Assembly (NCBI GenBank): GCA_934698975.1
Contig: CAKUVR010000001.1
Span: 62,001 to 126,000 of the forward strand
DNA from: Cryptobacteroides sp934698975
Lineage (GTDB): Bacteria; Bacteroidota; Bacteroidia; Bacteroidales; UBA932
Length of the DNA: 64,000 nt
Reading direction: 5' to 3'
The translations under genes and the position numbers were made by a program. Below, piece after piece: positions 1-8,543 of the stretch (within the stretch, counting starts at the first letter, position 1; each line of letters begins with the position of its first letter). Below the pieces are notes generated by a model. That model did not search any database. It was not told where the DNA came from and saw only the letters and a program-made list of their open reading frames with translations.

Positions 1-280
1 TAAGATCTCCGTCAGTTCCGTTCACGGTCAGGGTAGTGTAGGCGCTTTGCCCTTGATAGACATTGCCGCACATTGTCTCTGTTCCGTAGATGTAGAAGCG
101 GATTATGTCGTACCATGGAGAGTTGTAAAGGTAGTTCACACCCTGCTCGCACTGCGTGTCGTTCTTGTAGTACTGCTCGGTTGTGTAGTTGTCCTCTGAC
201 GGACGGTTGAGGAAGTCGTCGCAGGAAACCGCGCCAAGAGCCAGAATGCCGACCGCAAATGCTTTAACTATATTTTTCAT
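1..280 (-). CDS. SusD/RagB-like surface glycan-binding lipoprotein (N-terminal part)
   Basis: Partial gene; it starts at the ATG at 278-280 and runs off the left edge. The visible 93 residues begin with a short lipoprotein signal (MKNIVKAFAVGILALGAVSC, lipobox AVSC) followed by DDFLNRPSEDNYTTEQYYKN, the typical start of SusD proteins. SusD proteins sit on the outer leaflet of the outer membrane and form the lid of the SusC transporter, capturing oligosaccharides. It lies 17 bp downstream of the susC-like gene on the same strand, as in nearly all polysaccharide utilisation loci. Substrate is inferred as mannan from the upstream GH5 gene, not from this sequence. Confidence 0.9.
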   Translation of the reverse strand, partial: MKNIVKAFAVGILALGAVSCDDFLNRPSEDNYTTEQYYKNDTQCEQGVNYLYNSPWYDIIRFYIYGTETMCGNVYQGQSAYTTLTVNGTDGDL

Positions 281-297
281 TGTCTTTTCCTCCAAAA

Positions 298-3200
298 TTA
301 GAATGTGATGTTCAGCCCGAAGGAGTAAGTGGTAGGTGAAGGATAACGTCCGTTATCGACACCGAATGTCAAACCTGTGGAATCCTGGGTGCTGGCACCG
401 ACCTCTGGGTCATAGCCCGTGTACTTGGTGAAGGTGTAGAGGTTCTGGATGTTCACGTAGGCGCGGACATTGTCGATCTTCACCTTCTTAAGAAGAGCCT
501 TAGGGAATGTGTAGCCCAAAGTGATGTTCTTGATGCGGATGTAGCTTCCGTCCTCAATGTAACGATCACTCAAACGGTCATTGTCGCTTGGATCGGAGAT
601 TGAAGGACGCGGAGTCTTGGTGTCAGGGTTGGCTACCTTCACGTTGGTGATGTCATCATACCAATTGCCGCTGGCATAGGTCTTCTGCGCATCGATTGGG
701 ACAAGCTGTGCGCGGTCCTTGATGGACGTGTGCTGGTTGGTCCATGCGCTGTTCATGTGGACGAGGCCGTTGTAGCCCTGACCCATCATGTTGTAGTTGA
801 GGATCTTGTTGCCGTAAGAGCCGTTGATGAAGACGCTCAGGTCAACGTTCTTGTAGCGGAAGGTGTTCGTCCAACCGAATGTGAACTTAGGAAGAGGTGA
901 ACCGATGTTGGTCTTGTCCTTCTCGTTGATCACACCGTCATTGTTGATGTCTTCGTACTTGATGTCACCCACCCAGACAGTGGTGTTCTTGTTGAACACG
1001 CCATCGGTAGGGTATTTCTCTGCCTTCGGAGAGTTCTGGATGTCTTCCAAAGAGGTATAGACACCTGCGACCTTGTAGCCATAGAAATTGTAGAGAGACT
1101 GTCCTACCTCGGTGACGCTGACAATGTCACTCCACTGGCCGTAACCGACTAGCTGGGCGTTGGCAGTACCGTCAAGGGACACAAGTTTGTTGCGGTTGAA
1201 TGAAATCTGGAAATTGCTGTCCCAACCGAAGTTCTTGTGATTGATAGGGTGTGTGTCGAGAGTGATCTCAAGACCCTTGTTCTCGATGGTACCGTAGTTT
1301 CCCTTAGGTGCGGCAAGAGCTGAAGAAGCGTTGCCGTGGGTTCCCATGTAGGCAGGAAGGGTCAGGGACATCAACATGTCTGAAGACTTCTTTTTGTAAA
1401 GGTCAACAGTAAGGTTGACCGCACCCTCAAAGAATCCAAGGTCGAGACCGATGTTGGTCTGAACCTGCTTCTCCCAGTGAATACCAGTGTTAGGGATGAT
1501 TGAAGGGCGCTGGCTGTCTCCAAGGGCTGAAGGCAATTTGCTCATGCCTGACTCCCAGGCTCCTGCACCGATGTTGGCGTTACCTGTCTGTCCCCAACCG
1601 ACACGAATCTTACCATTGCTCATTCTGAGCGCTTCTTTCATGCCCTGAAGGAATTTCTCGTTGGAGAATCTCCAGCTTCCTGCAAATGAATGGAATCCAG
1701 CCCAACGGTTATCAGGACCGAAGTTAGAAGATCCATCGTAGCGGAAGGTGTAGGTGAAAAGGTAGCGGTCATCGTAGTTGTAGGTCTCACGAGTGAAGAA
1801 CGAGGCCATTGCCGATGAGCCGAATCCGGAATTCAACGTGGCGTCACCGGTGGCGAGCTTGATGTTATGAATATCATCGGACGGAAGACCTGTGTTCGTT
1901 CCGCTGAGGTAATTCCAAGCGGACTCCCAGCATTCCTGACCGAGCATTGCGGTCACACTGTGCTTGCCGAACTGATTGGAATATGTAAGATAGTTCTTCA
2001 GCTGCCAGAACTTGCTGTTGTTCTTCTGCCAGCTCATGGAATTGGAATTACGTGTCCAACCACCGAGGTTGACTATCGGCTTGTAGGTCGTGGCGTTGGA
2101 TGCGCTGACATCGAATCCGAGCTCGCTTCTGAACACGAAATGCTTCACAGGAGTCAATTCTGCGTAAAGATTTCCAGTAAGTTTCTGACGGCCAAGAAGG
2201 TACTCGTCCATCATGGCGAGAGCCACAGGGTTGGCGCTTGTGTAACCCTCACGCACGGTTGTCGAATAGTTTCCGTCAATGTCATAGACAGGAATGTCAG
2301 GCAAAGTCGAGAGTGAGTAGAAGATCACACCGGCGGTACCATCGGCAAGTTTGATGTTGTCGTTGGTGTTGGCGTAGGTCGCGTTCAGGCCAAGCTTGAA
2401 CCAGTCCTTAAGCTGAGCATCGATGTTGGCCCTGAATGAATAACGGTTGAAATCGGAGCCGATCAGGGTACCTTCCTGATCCATGTAAGAACCGGAAAGA
2501 TAGTACTGCACCTTCTCGGTACCGCCCTGGGCGCTAATCTGATGCTGGTGCTGGAGGGCTGTGCGGAAAATCTCATCCTGCCAGTTGGTTCCCTTTCCGA
2601 GAATGGAAGGATCCGCGTAGTAGGAGTTTGCGGTCAGTTCGCCCAATGACACCATGTCGTTATAGTATTCGGCATATTCACGAAGATTCATCATGTCGAT
2701 CCTGCTGGTCTGACGGTTGACGGCGAACATTCCGTCGTAGGTGAACTTGGCCTCGCCCGCCTTGCCTCGCTTTGTCGTGATGAGAACGACTCCGTTGGCT
2801 CCCTGAGCACCGTAGATCGCTGTGGCTGAGGCATCCTTGAGGATTTCCATGCTGACGATGTCGGAAGGGTTGATGGTGGCAAGAGGAGAGATCGTGGAGA
2901 TCTTACCGTTACCCAGAGAACCGAGACCAAAGTCGCCGCCTGAATTACCGCCTCCCTGGACGATCACACCGTCAATCACGTACAGAGGCTCGGCCGCGGA
3001 ATTGACCGTAGCTTGTCCACGGACACGGATTGATGATGATGAACCCGGAGCTCCAGATGTCTGCACAGCGGAAACACCGGCTGCACGGCCTTGGAGAGAC
3101 TGATCAAGGTTAGTGATGACTGACCCCTTGAGGTCTGACTCCTTCATGGAGACAGAGGCTCCCGACAGGTCGCTCTTCTTCATCGTACCATAACCGACGA

Positions 3201-3519
3201 CAACAACTTCATCAAGAAACTGTGTGTCTTCGGCCATCACGACATCTATCTTGGTCTTACCTGAAACCGAGATCTCCTGAGCCGCGTAACCGATCGAAGT
3301 GAAGACAAGGACCGCATTGTCCTTGACCGTGATTGAATAATTGCCATCCAAGTCAGTGATGGAACCGTTCTTGGTCCCCTTTTCCTGGATGCTGGCCCCT
3401 ATGACACCAAGCCCGGACTGGTCCTTTACGGTACCTGTCACGGTCTTCGTCTGCGCAAGGGCTGTCAGTGAACTACCGAGGAAGATCACCAACAAGCATG
3501 TCAACAGCTTACTTTTCAT
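298..3519 (-). CDS. SusC/RagA-family TonB-linked outer membrane transporter
   Basis: A 1073-residue TonB-dependent transporter. The start is the ATG at 3517-3519, giving the signal peptide MKSKLLTCLLVIFLGSSLTA ending LAQ; an in-frame extension to 3738 overlaps the upstream gene and lacks a signal sequence, so it is rejected. After the signal come a carboxypeptidase-D-regulatory-like domain (about residues 25-100, TVTGTVKDQSGLGVIGAS), a plug domain (about 110-230, with VVVGYGTMKKSDLSGA) and a long beta barrel ending in YSFGLNITF with the usual terminal aromatic. It imports oligosaccharides across the outer membrane with its SusD partner just downstream. Gene order GH5-susC-susD suggests one operon for mannan or glucomannan fragments. 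Confidence 0.95.
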   Translation of the reverse strand: MKSKLLTCLLVIFLGSSLTALAQTKTVTGTVKDQSGLGVIGASIQEKGTKNGSITDLDGNYSITVKDNAVLVFTSIGYAAQEISVSGKTKIDVVMAEDTQFLDEVVVVGYGTMKKSDLSGASVSMKESDLKGSVITNLDQSLQGRAAGVSAVQTSGAPGSSSSIRVRGQATVNSAAEPLYVIDGVIVQGGGNSGGDFGLGSLGNGKISTISPLATINPSDIVSMEILKDASATAIYGAQGANGVVLITTKRGKAGEAKFTYDGMFAVNRQTSRIDMMNLREYAEYYNDMVSLGELTANSYYADPSILGKGTNWQDEIFRTALQHQHQISAQGGTEKVQYYLSGSYMDQEGTLIGSDFNRYSFRANIDAQLKDWFKLGLNATYANTNDNIKLADGTAGVIFYSLSTLPDIPVYDIDGNYSTTVREGYTSANPVALAMMDEYLLGRQKLTGNLYAELTPVKHFVFRSELGFDVSASNATTYKPIVNLGGWTRNSNSMSWQKNNSKFWQLKNYLTYSNQFGKHSVTAMLGQECWESAWNYLSGTNTGLPSDDIHNIKLATGDATLNSGFGSSAMASFFTRETYNYDDRYLFTYTFRYDGSSNFGPDNRWAGFHSFAGSWRFSNEKFLQGMKEALRMSNGKIRVGWGQTGNANIGAGAWESGMSKLPSALGDSQRPSIIPNTGIHWEKQVQTNIGLDLGFFEGAVNLTVDLYKKKSSDMLMSLTLPAYMGTHGNASSALAAPKGNYGTIENKGLEITLDTHPINHKNFGWDSNFQISFNRNKLVSLDGTANAQLVGYGQWSDIVSVTEVGQSLYNFYGYKVAGVYTSLEDIQNSPKAEKYPTDGVFNKNTTVWVGDIKYEDINNDGVINEKDKTNIGSPLPKFTFGWTNTFRYKNVDLSVFINGSYGNKILNYNMMGQGYNGLVHMNSAWTNQHTSIKDRAQLVPIDAQKTYASGNWYDDITNVKVANPDTKTPRPSISDPSDNDRLSDRYIEDGSYIRIKNITLGYTFPKALLKKVKIDNVRAYVNIQNLYTFTKYTGYDPEVGASTQDSTGLTFGVDNGRYPSPTTYSFGLNITF

Positions 3520-3554
3520 GCTATTCGATTTTAGATTAACGTTACTATATATGA

Positions 3555-4766
3555 TTATTTTGTTGCTTTCTCCAGCCTGTCGGTGTACTCCCTTACCAGA
3601 TCCACCGTGCTCCTGTCCGAGAGATAGACCCCGTTGAGTCCCTGTGCCTCCTGTGAAGGGTCGCCGCAAAGGTCGTCTCCTTCCTGCCAGATCTCGTGGG
3701 TCTGTCTGGCGACTCCGCTCCAGCTCCAGAAGTTGCACCCGGCAAGAGGACCATTCTCTCCGGCCGCCTTGACCACCTCTTTGAATATGAGGGCGTAGTA
3801 CTCGTTTCTCCCTTCCACCCCCGAGGTGTTCCTCCAGTCCTGCCCGTCACGCGGGTAGCCGAATTCCTCTACTACAACCGGCTTTCCCAGTTCCCTGGCC
3901 ATGTCCAGATGACGCTCTAGGTACTCCAGTGTCCTGTTTTTGACCAGTTCCGGATTCCCGGCGGTCTCGCCGTCCTTGATCCATCCCCAGTTGAAAGGCC
4001 AGATGTGGACGGTGATGTAGTCGATGTAAGGGCAGTCGTTCAATCTGCGGCAGAGGTCATAGTCACCGTCATTGCATCCCATCGCACCTTCGTTGCCGGT
4101 GCAGACAAGGTGGTTGGAATCCAGAGATTTAATGAGTTCTGCGGTTCCTTGAATATAATTGACAAAGGCCTCAACTTTCAAGGAATCAGTACTGAACGGC
4201 CTAGGCTCGTTGCAGATCTGCCATGCGAAGACGGCCGGGTTCTGTGAATATCTTTCCACATACTTACGCACGTGCTCCCTGAAAAGCTCCACAGCCTTTT
4301 CGTTCGCGGCGAACTCAGCCATCGCACACATGTAAGGCCAGTAGCCATCGACGGCAGGATGAGGCTGGTGTCCGGCTCCGGCGGACTCAAGATAGGAGCG
4401 ATAGCCGGTCGGACTCCATTCCCACGCGTTATTAAGGAAGAGCACGGCGGCCATGTCTCGCTTCTCCAGTTCGGAAAGCAGGATGTCCATCCCCTCGAAA
4501 TTCTCTTCAGTGGCGCAGACCCTGATGTTTGTCAGCCCAAGAGCCTTGAGCGAATCCAATTCGACAGCGAGACGCCCCGGATTGCTGACCGCGATGTCGG
4601 ACGCGTACCAGACATTGGCTCCTATGAAGCGGACAGGCTTCCCGGACATGACGAAGCCTGTGCCTTCCACACTGAAAAAGCAGGAATCATTCGATTCCTT
4701 TCTCTCACACGAAGTCGCTGTGAACAAGCAGATTAAGACTGCCAGAATTAATTGATTGCGTTTCAA
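3555..4766 (-). CDS. GH5-family endo-beta-mannanase-like lipoprotein
   Basis: 403 residues with a lipoprotein signal (lipobox ATSC, Cys20) and a glycoside hydrolase family 5 fold. The acid/base Glu is in WQICNEPRPF (Glu187) and the nucleophile in VVVEEFGYPRDG (Glu301). The pattern around NEPRPF and the WEWSPTGYRSY stretch resembles subfamily 7 mannanases. It should cut beta-1,4-mannan at the cell surface or in the periplasm to feed the SusCD pair downstream. The frame opens with TTG at 4764-4766; the nearby ATG at 4771-4773 is in another frame. Substrate assignment is by family resemblance plus the AGE epimerase next door; a related GH5 endoglucanase is the alternative. Confidence 0.88.
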   Translation of the reverse strand: MKRNQLILAVLICLFTATSCERKESNDSCFFSVEGTGFVMSGKPVRFIGANVWYASDIAVSNPGRLAVELDSLKALGLTNIRVCATEENFEGMDILLSELEKRDMAAVLFLNNAWEWSPTGYRSYLESAGAGHQPHPAVDGYWPYMCAMAEFAANEKAVELFREHVRKYVERYSQNPAVFAWQICNEPRPFSTDSLKVEAFVNYIQGTAELIKSLDSNHLVCTGNEGAMGCNDGDYDLCRRLNDCPYIDYITVHIWPFNWGWIKDGETAGNPELVKNRTLEYLERHLDMARELGKPVVVEEFGYPRDGQDWRNTSGVEGRNEYYALIFKEVVKAAGENGPLAGCNFWSWSGVARQTHEIWQEGDDLCGDPSQEAQGLNGVYLSDRSTVDLVREYTDRLEKATK

Positions 4767-4790
4767 GTGCCATTAATTTTGTTAACGATG

Positions 4791-4822
4791 CAAAATTACG
4801 CACATGCCGAAACGAAAACAAA
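4791..4822 (-). promoter_or_regulatory. Bacteroidetes-type promoter of the mannanase-susC-susD operon
   Basis: On the minus strand a -33 TTTG (4819-4822) and a -7 TAATTTTG (4791-4798) are separated by exactly 20 bp, the consensus for the Bacteroidetes housekeeping sigma factor. Transcription would begin near 4785, leaving a leader of about 20 nt before the TTG start at 4766. It lies between the AraC-type gene and the GH5 gene, so the operon can be expressed independently of the regulator gene. Confidence 0.7.
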
Positions 4823-4853
4823 TACATTTTTGATAAATAATGCAAATAATCCG

Positions 4854-5729
4854 CTACACGATGACTTTCTTCTTCTTGTACATCGAGCGGAACTCATGCG
4901 GAGTCACCCCTTTGCGTGACTTGAAGACCCTGTTGAAATTAGACAAATTGTTGAATCCGCAGGCATAACAGATCTCCGAGACGTTCGAAGTCGTGTCAAC
5001 AAGAGCCCTAGCAGCGTTGCCAAGCCTGATGTCAATCAGATATGAAGACAGGGTCTTGCCAGTCCGGAGCCTGAAGAAACGGCTGAAGGAACTTGGACTC
5101 ATCCCCACGAGATCCGCCAATTCAGGAAGGGTGACATCCTCGGCGTAATGTTGGTTGATATATTCCTTGACCTTCATCACGCGGCGGCTCTCCGTGTCCC
5201 TCGGTGAATGGGCGAAAGAGCTGCTGGCCAATTCTCTGGACTCGCAGCCGGAGAGGATGTAAAGCAACTGGAGACAATCGATGAACTGCACGAAGCTGTC
5301 TTTCTCGTTGACCACGGCGTTGATCTGCGAATATGCACTCATAATTGAAGCGAGGGGAAACGCAAGCCCGTGGCTCGCCCGCTCAAGCATCTTCCGGATG
5401 CTCGCGAACTGGTTGCGGTCCAGAATTCCGCCACTGAAGAGCTCCGGAGAGAACTGGATCGTGATTTCCCTGATGTCCGGAGATTTGCATGAACCTTGCT
5501 CCCAGACATGCTCAAGATTCTCTCCGGCGATCAGCACAAGGTCGTACTCCCCTATCGTCTCGACGCTGTCCCCGACGATGCGGCGCACTCCAGGGGCATC
5601 CTGGATGAAGTTCAATTCATATTCCCTGTGCCTGTGAAGCGGATAGGTGAACTCTTTCTTGTGCCTCTCCACAATGTAGAAGCAATCCCGCTGGGACAGT
5701 CCTGATATTTCCGAAAAAACTTGTGACAT
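4854..5729 (-). CDS. AraC/XylS-family transcriptional regulator
   Basis: 291 residues. The N-terminal half (about 10-150) looks like a cupin-type ligand-sensing domain (FTYPLHRHREYELNFI, with clustered His). The C-terminal about 100 residues carry the double helix-turn-helix of AraC proteins, with LADLVGMSPSSFSRFFRLRTGKTLSSYL and the second-helix signature VSEICYACGFNNLSNFNRVFK. It is a one-component DNA-binding regulator rather than a hybrid two-component sensor, which is the commoner regulator in Bacteroides loci. It sits upstream of the GH5-susCD operon in the same direction and divergent from the epimerase, so it probably controls one or both, with a manno-oligosaccharide as the likely inducer (inference). 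Confidence 0.9.
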   Translation of the reverse strand: MSQVFSEISGLSQRDCFYIVERHKKEFTYPLHRHREYELNFIQDAPGVRRIVGDSVETIGEYDLVLIAGENLEHVWEQGSCKSPDIREITIQFSPELFSGGILDRNQFASIRKMLERASHGLAFPLASIMSAYSQINAVVNEKDSFVQFIDCLQLLYILSGCESRELASSSFAHSPRDTESRRVMKVKEYINQHYAEDVTLPELADLVGMSPSSFSRFFRLRTGKTLSSYLIDIRLGNAARALVDTTSNVSEICYACGFNNLSNFNRVFKSRKGVTPHEFRSMYKKKKVIV

Positions 5730-5808
5730 AGCGGGGCAAATATAATACTATTTTGACAAATATTTAACGTATTAAGCCAGCGGGCCGATTAAATATTCAG
5801 TAATTTGG

Positions 5809-5816
5809 TAACTTTG
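5809..5816 (+). promoter_or_regulatory. -7 element of the epimerase gene, possibly leaderless
   Basis: TAACTTTG matches TAnnTTTG and ends only 5 bp before the ATG at 5822. A clear -33 TTTG at the right distance is missing, so the promoter may need the neighbouring AraC or GntR regulator. If transcription starts at the usual distance, the mRNA would have almost no 5' leader. Confidence 0.45.
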
Positions 5817-5821
5817 GGCTT

Positions 5822-6991
5822 ATGGACAGAAAATCAATTCTCGAAGAACTGGAAGGAGACATCCTTCCTTTCTGGATGCAAAGGATGACCGACCCTAAAG
5901 GTGGCTTCCTCGGAAGGATGGACGGTGATGGTCACATTATCGACGGAGCAGAGAAAGGGGCTATCCTTAACTCACGCATCCTGTGGACTTTCGCAGCCGC
6001 GTACCGGGTACTTCATAAAATGGAATATCTCGGCACGGCCGCAAGGGCATACCATGAGATACGCGACCGATTCACGGACAAGGAATATGGCGGACTATTC
6101 TGGAGCCTCGATTCTGAAGGCCGCCCTAAGGACACGAAAAAGCAGTTCTACGCCATAGCGTTCGCGATCTATGGATTGGCTGAATATTTCAGGGCCACAG
6201 AGGACACGGAAGCGTTGGAACTCGCCAAGTCTTTCTACCGCTGCATAGAGGATCACAGCAACGACGGTGACGGCTACATCGAGGCTTGCACCCGTGAATG
6301 GGGCGTGATCGAGGACATGCGCCTCTCCGACAAGGATCAGAACGACTCCAAGACTATGAACACACACCTGCATATTCTTGAAGGGTACACCAACCTTTAC
6401 AGGGTGTGGAAGGATGACGGATTGAGAGAAAGGCTGAAAAACCTCATCAACATATTCATTGACAAGATTATACGTTCCGACGGACATCTCGGACTTTTCT
6501 TCGGGGAAGATTGGGCGCCGCACTCCACCGCAGTTTCCTACGGGCACGACATCGAGGCGTCCTGGCTGCTTGACGAGGCCGCTGAAGTGTTGGGGGACAC
6601 GGCTTTGGCCGCCAAAGTCGAGTCAGCCTGCGCGAAAGTCGCCTCCGCCGCGATGGAAGGTTTCACCCCTGACGGCGGGATGATCTATGAATATGACCCA
6701 GCCACAGGCCACCGGGATTCCGACCGCCACTGGTGGGTCCAGGCCGAGACAGTCGTCGGCTGCGTCAACCAGTACCAGAAGACAGGTAATCCCCGTTGGC
6801 TTGAGTCCGCCGACGCCGAATGGTCTTTCATCCGCCGCCACATCATCTGCCCCGACGGAGAGTGGTACTGGAGCCTCCGCTCCGACGGCACCCCGAACAC
6901 CACCGACGACCGCGCCGGTTTCTGGAAATGCCCCTACCACAACGGCCGCATGTGCATTGAGGTCCTTTCCAATCAGAATGAATTACGATGA
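5822..6991 (+). CDS. AGE-family cellobiose/mannobiose 2-epimerase
   Basis: 389 residues, the full length of the N-acylglucosamine 2-epimerase superfamily, an (alpha/alpha)6 barrel. Visible family features are GGFLGRMDGDG near the N-terminus, NSRILWTFAAAYR, DKEYGGLFWSLD, the NTHLHILEGYTNLYRVW stretch with the catalytic-region His, SYGHDIEASWLLDEAA, and DRHWWVQAETVVG followed by a late EWYWSL. Cellobiose 2-epimerase relatives convert the reducing-end sugar of beta-1,4 disaccharides; in Bacteroides mannan use the enzyme makes mannosyl-glucose from mannobiose for a phosphorylase. No signal peptide, so it acts in the cytoplasm. No phosphorylase gene is visible in this window. Its 3' end overlaps the convergent GntR gene by 19 bp. 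Confidence 0.88.
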   Translation: MDRKSILEELEGDILPFWMQRMTDPKGGFLGRMDGDGHIIDGAEKGAILNSRILWTFAAAYRVLHKMEYLGTAARAYHEIRDRFTDKEYGGLFWSLDSEGRPKDTKKQFYAIAFAIYGLAEYFRATEDTEALELAKSFYRCIEDHSNDGDGYIEACTREWGVIEDMRLSDKDQNDSKTMNTHLHILEGYTNLYRVWKDDGLRERLKNLINIFIDKIIRSDGHLGLFFGEDWAPHSTAVSYGHDIEASWLLDEAAEVLGDTALAAKVESACAKVASAAMEGFTPDGGMIYEYDPATGHRDSDRHWWVQAETVVGCVNQYQKTGNPRWLESADAEWSFIRRHIICPDGEWYWSLRSDGTPNTTDDRAGFWKCPYHNGRMCIEVLSNQNELR

Positions 6992-8007
6992 ATCATCCTG
7001 AAGTCGCATTTCTGTTTGAAAAGTTTGCCGTCAAGGATCATCTCGGCCGCAAGACGCCCCATCTGCACGAAATCGGCCGAAATCGTGGTAAGGCCGTCAA
7101 GAACTATCTCACTCATCGGGGATTCGTTGTAGGAAATAATTCCGAAGTCACGTCCTGGCTTGAGTTTCAATGATTTCGCGGCTCTGGCCAAATTGATGAG
7201 TTCCATGTCGAACTGCCCGTGAAGAATCAGATACACCTCTTTCGGTTTCACGATCTGAGGGGTGACCTGAGTGTAGAACTCGTAAGGAATCCCGTTCTCC
7301 TGACAAAAACGGGAGACCGCCTTTGAAATCATGGTATGATAAAGGCTGGAAAGCTCGATGATGACATTCAGCTTCGGAATTTTCCTGAGTTTCTTCACGC
7401 CCATCATCAGACCGTAGTACGCATCATTTTCAAAATCCTGATAGACAGCCCCGTAATTGCCCGGAAGCTCGGGCATATAGTTGTCCATCATGATGAGTTT
7501 GCGGTTCGGTATTCTTCTCAGCGCCTTCAGGACACGCTTTCTGGTCGCCTGATCCAACGGAAAGTGAGGAGTGACCACGTAGTAGTCATATTTTCCCAGA
7601 TTCTCGTCAAGGTAATATTCCAGAAGATTTATCTGCTGGTTGTGAAGGTAGATCGTGATGTCCGCCTTGCCGCCGATCGTATCATGGAAAGAGTTATATA
7701 GAATCTGTTTGGTGCTGCTGAATTTGTCGAAAAGGAGGAGAACCCGCATCTTCCGGCTGCTGCTCCTGTCGGCGATATAGTAGCCTTTTCCCTGAGTGGA
7801 GCAGATGACTCCTCTGTCCCTGAGAAGGAAGTAGGCTTTCTTGACGGTTTCCTTGGAGATGTCCAGCTGAGAGGCAAGCTCGTTCATGGAAGGAAGGAGT
7901 TCACCGCTCTGGAAGGTGCCGTCATTGATTCCGGATTCTATCTGATCCATAAGTTGCTTATAGACCGGAACAGGAGATGAACTATCGAGATTTAGTACTA
8001 TCGGCAT
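6973..8007 (-). CDS. GntR-family regulator with a periplasmic-binding-protein-like sensor domain
   Basis: 344 residues from the ATG at 8005-8007; a GTG 12 bases upstream is also in frame. Residues about 5-75 are a GntR winged helix (PVYKQLMDQIESGINDGTFQSGELLPSMNELASQLDISKETVKKAY, then DRGVICSTQGKGYYI). The remainder resembles a LacI/PBP-type ligand-binding domain (VLLLFDKFSSTKQ, YYVVTPHF, DFGIISYNESPMSEIVLDGLTTISAD). Such GntR-LacI hybrids usually repress sugar catabolic genes and respond to a sugar. It is convergent with the epimerase, overlapping its last bases, so it likely belongs to the same mannan regulon (inference). Confidence 0.85.
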   Translation of the reverse strand: MPIVLNLDSSSPVPVYKQLMDQIESGINDGTFQSGELLPSMNELASQLDISKETVKKAYFLLRDRGVICSTQGKGYYIADRSSSRKMRVLLLFDKFSSTKQILYNSFHDTIGGKADITIYLHNQQINLLEYYLDENLGKYDYYVVTPHFPLDQATRKRVLKALRRIPNRKLIMMDNYMPELPGNYGAVYQDFENDAYYGLMMGVKKLRKIPKLNVIIELSSLYHTMISKAVSRFCQENGIPYEFYTQVTPQIVKPKEVYLILHGQFDMELINLARAAKSLKLKPGRDFGIISYNESPMSEIVLDGLTTISADFVQMGRLAAEMILDGKLFKQKCDFRMIHRNSF

Positions 8008-8154
8008 ACAAAAAATCACCCCAGGCTGAGGTCAAGTCTGGTACAGTCGCAAAATTAGAAAATTATTTTGACTTGAGAAAATAATGGAGCACATTTAGAC
8101 CACACCACAACACACATGCGCCATTCTATTTCCACTTGATAGTCATTATAGCAA

Positions 8155-8296
8155 TGTAATATAGGTTGGAGGTGCAGGAAAGGATTACTCCCAAATAAAC
8201 GATGCTGACATCGATAACGCAGCTCTTGCCGTTGACAACATCGATATGGCAAACGGCAAGAAAATTCCACTCTGGGCATTCGGCTGTCTATATTGA
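8155..8296 (+). pseudogene. 3'-end remnant of a second copy of the DUF4143 ATPase gene
   Basis: This 142-bp stretch matches the last 142 bp of the intact ATPase gene (9642-9783) without gaps and with only three differences. Two are silent (GCA for GCT, TGT for TGC); the third turns GAG into an in-frame TAG at 8162-8164. It ends with the same TATTGA stop context. Nothing resembling the rest of the ATPase lies upstream, so it is a truncated leftover of a closely related copy, 1487 bp from the intact 3' end. It abuts the serpin remnant directly. Confidence 0.85.
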
Positions 8297-8460
8297 CCGC
8301 GTCACGACAAGAGAGGGCCGCCATCATGACGATGACAGCCCTCGCCCCGGAGCCTCGCCAGGCAGAGTTCCACGCCGACAGGCCGTTCGTCTATTTCATC
8401 AGCAAGTCCGGCACCAGCGCCTTCTACTTCATCGGACAATTCACCGGCAGCGAGATCTAA
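8297..8460 (+). pseudogene. Serpin C-terminal remnant
   Basis: In the frame ending at the TAA at 8458-8460 the sequence reads RAAIMTMTALAPEPRQ, then AEFHADRPFVYFISKSGTSA and FYFIGQFTGSEI. This matches the end of serpins: the small-residue hinge and reactive loop region, then the F-x-ADRPF-x-Y-x-I strand and the terminal I-x-F-x-G-x strand. Serpins are about 370-400 residues, so only about the last 50 codons survive. The break lies immediately after the ATPase remnant stop codon, as if the 5' part had been replaced during an insertion or recombination. No start or promoter is visible and it is probably not functional. Confidence 0.7.
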
Positions 8461-8492
8461 GCTTATTTCAGGCCGGGTAAACGCAATCATCG

Positions 8493-8543
8493 TGTTTACC
8501 GCAATAAACAAATTTGTGCTAAATTTGTTTATTGCGGTAAACA
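8493..8543. repeat. Perfect 23-bp inverted repeat overlapping the ATPase promoter
   Basis: Arms 8493-8515 and 8521-8543 are perfectly complementary around the 5-nt loop GTGCT. Each arm contains GTTTACCGCAATAAAC, itself a partial palindrome (GTTTA/TAAAC). A third copy of the half-site GGTAAAC lies just outside at 8476-8482, followed by the same GCAAT. The right arm covers the -33 element of the ATPase promoter, so an operator for a dimeric or tetrameric DNA-binding protein is the simplest reading. A terminator for the serpin remnant is possible but the arms are not followed by a clean T tract. Confidence 0.85.

Noticed and set aside
3520..3738. N-terminal extension of the SusC-like protein
   Set aside because: It overlaps the GH5 gene and lacks a signal peptide; the ATG at 3519 gives a proper one.
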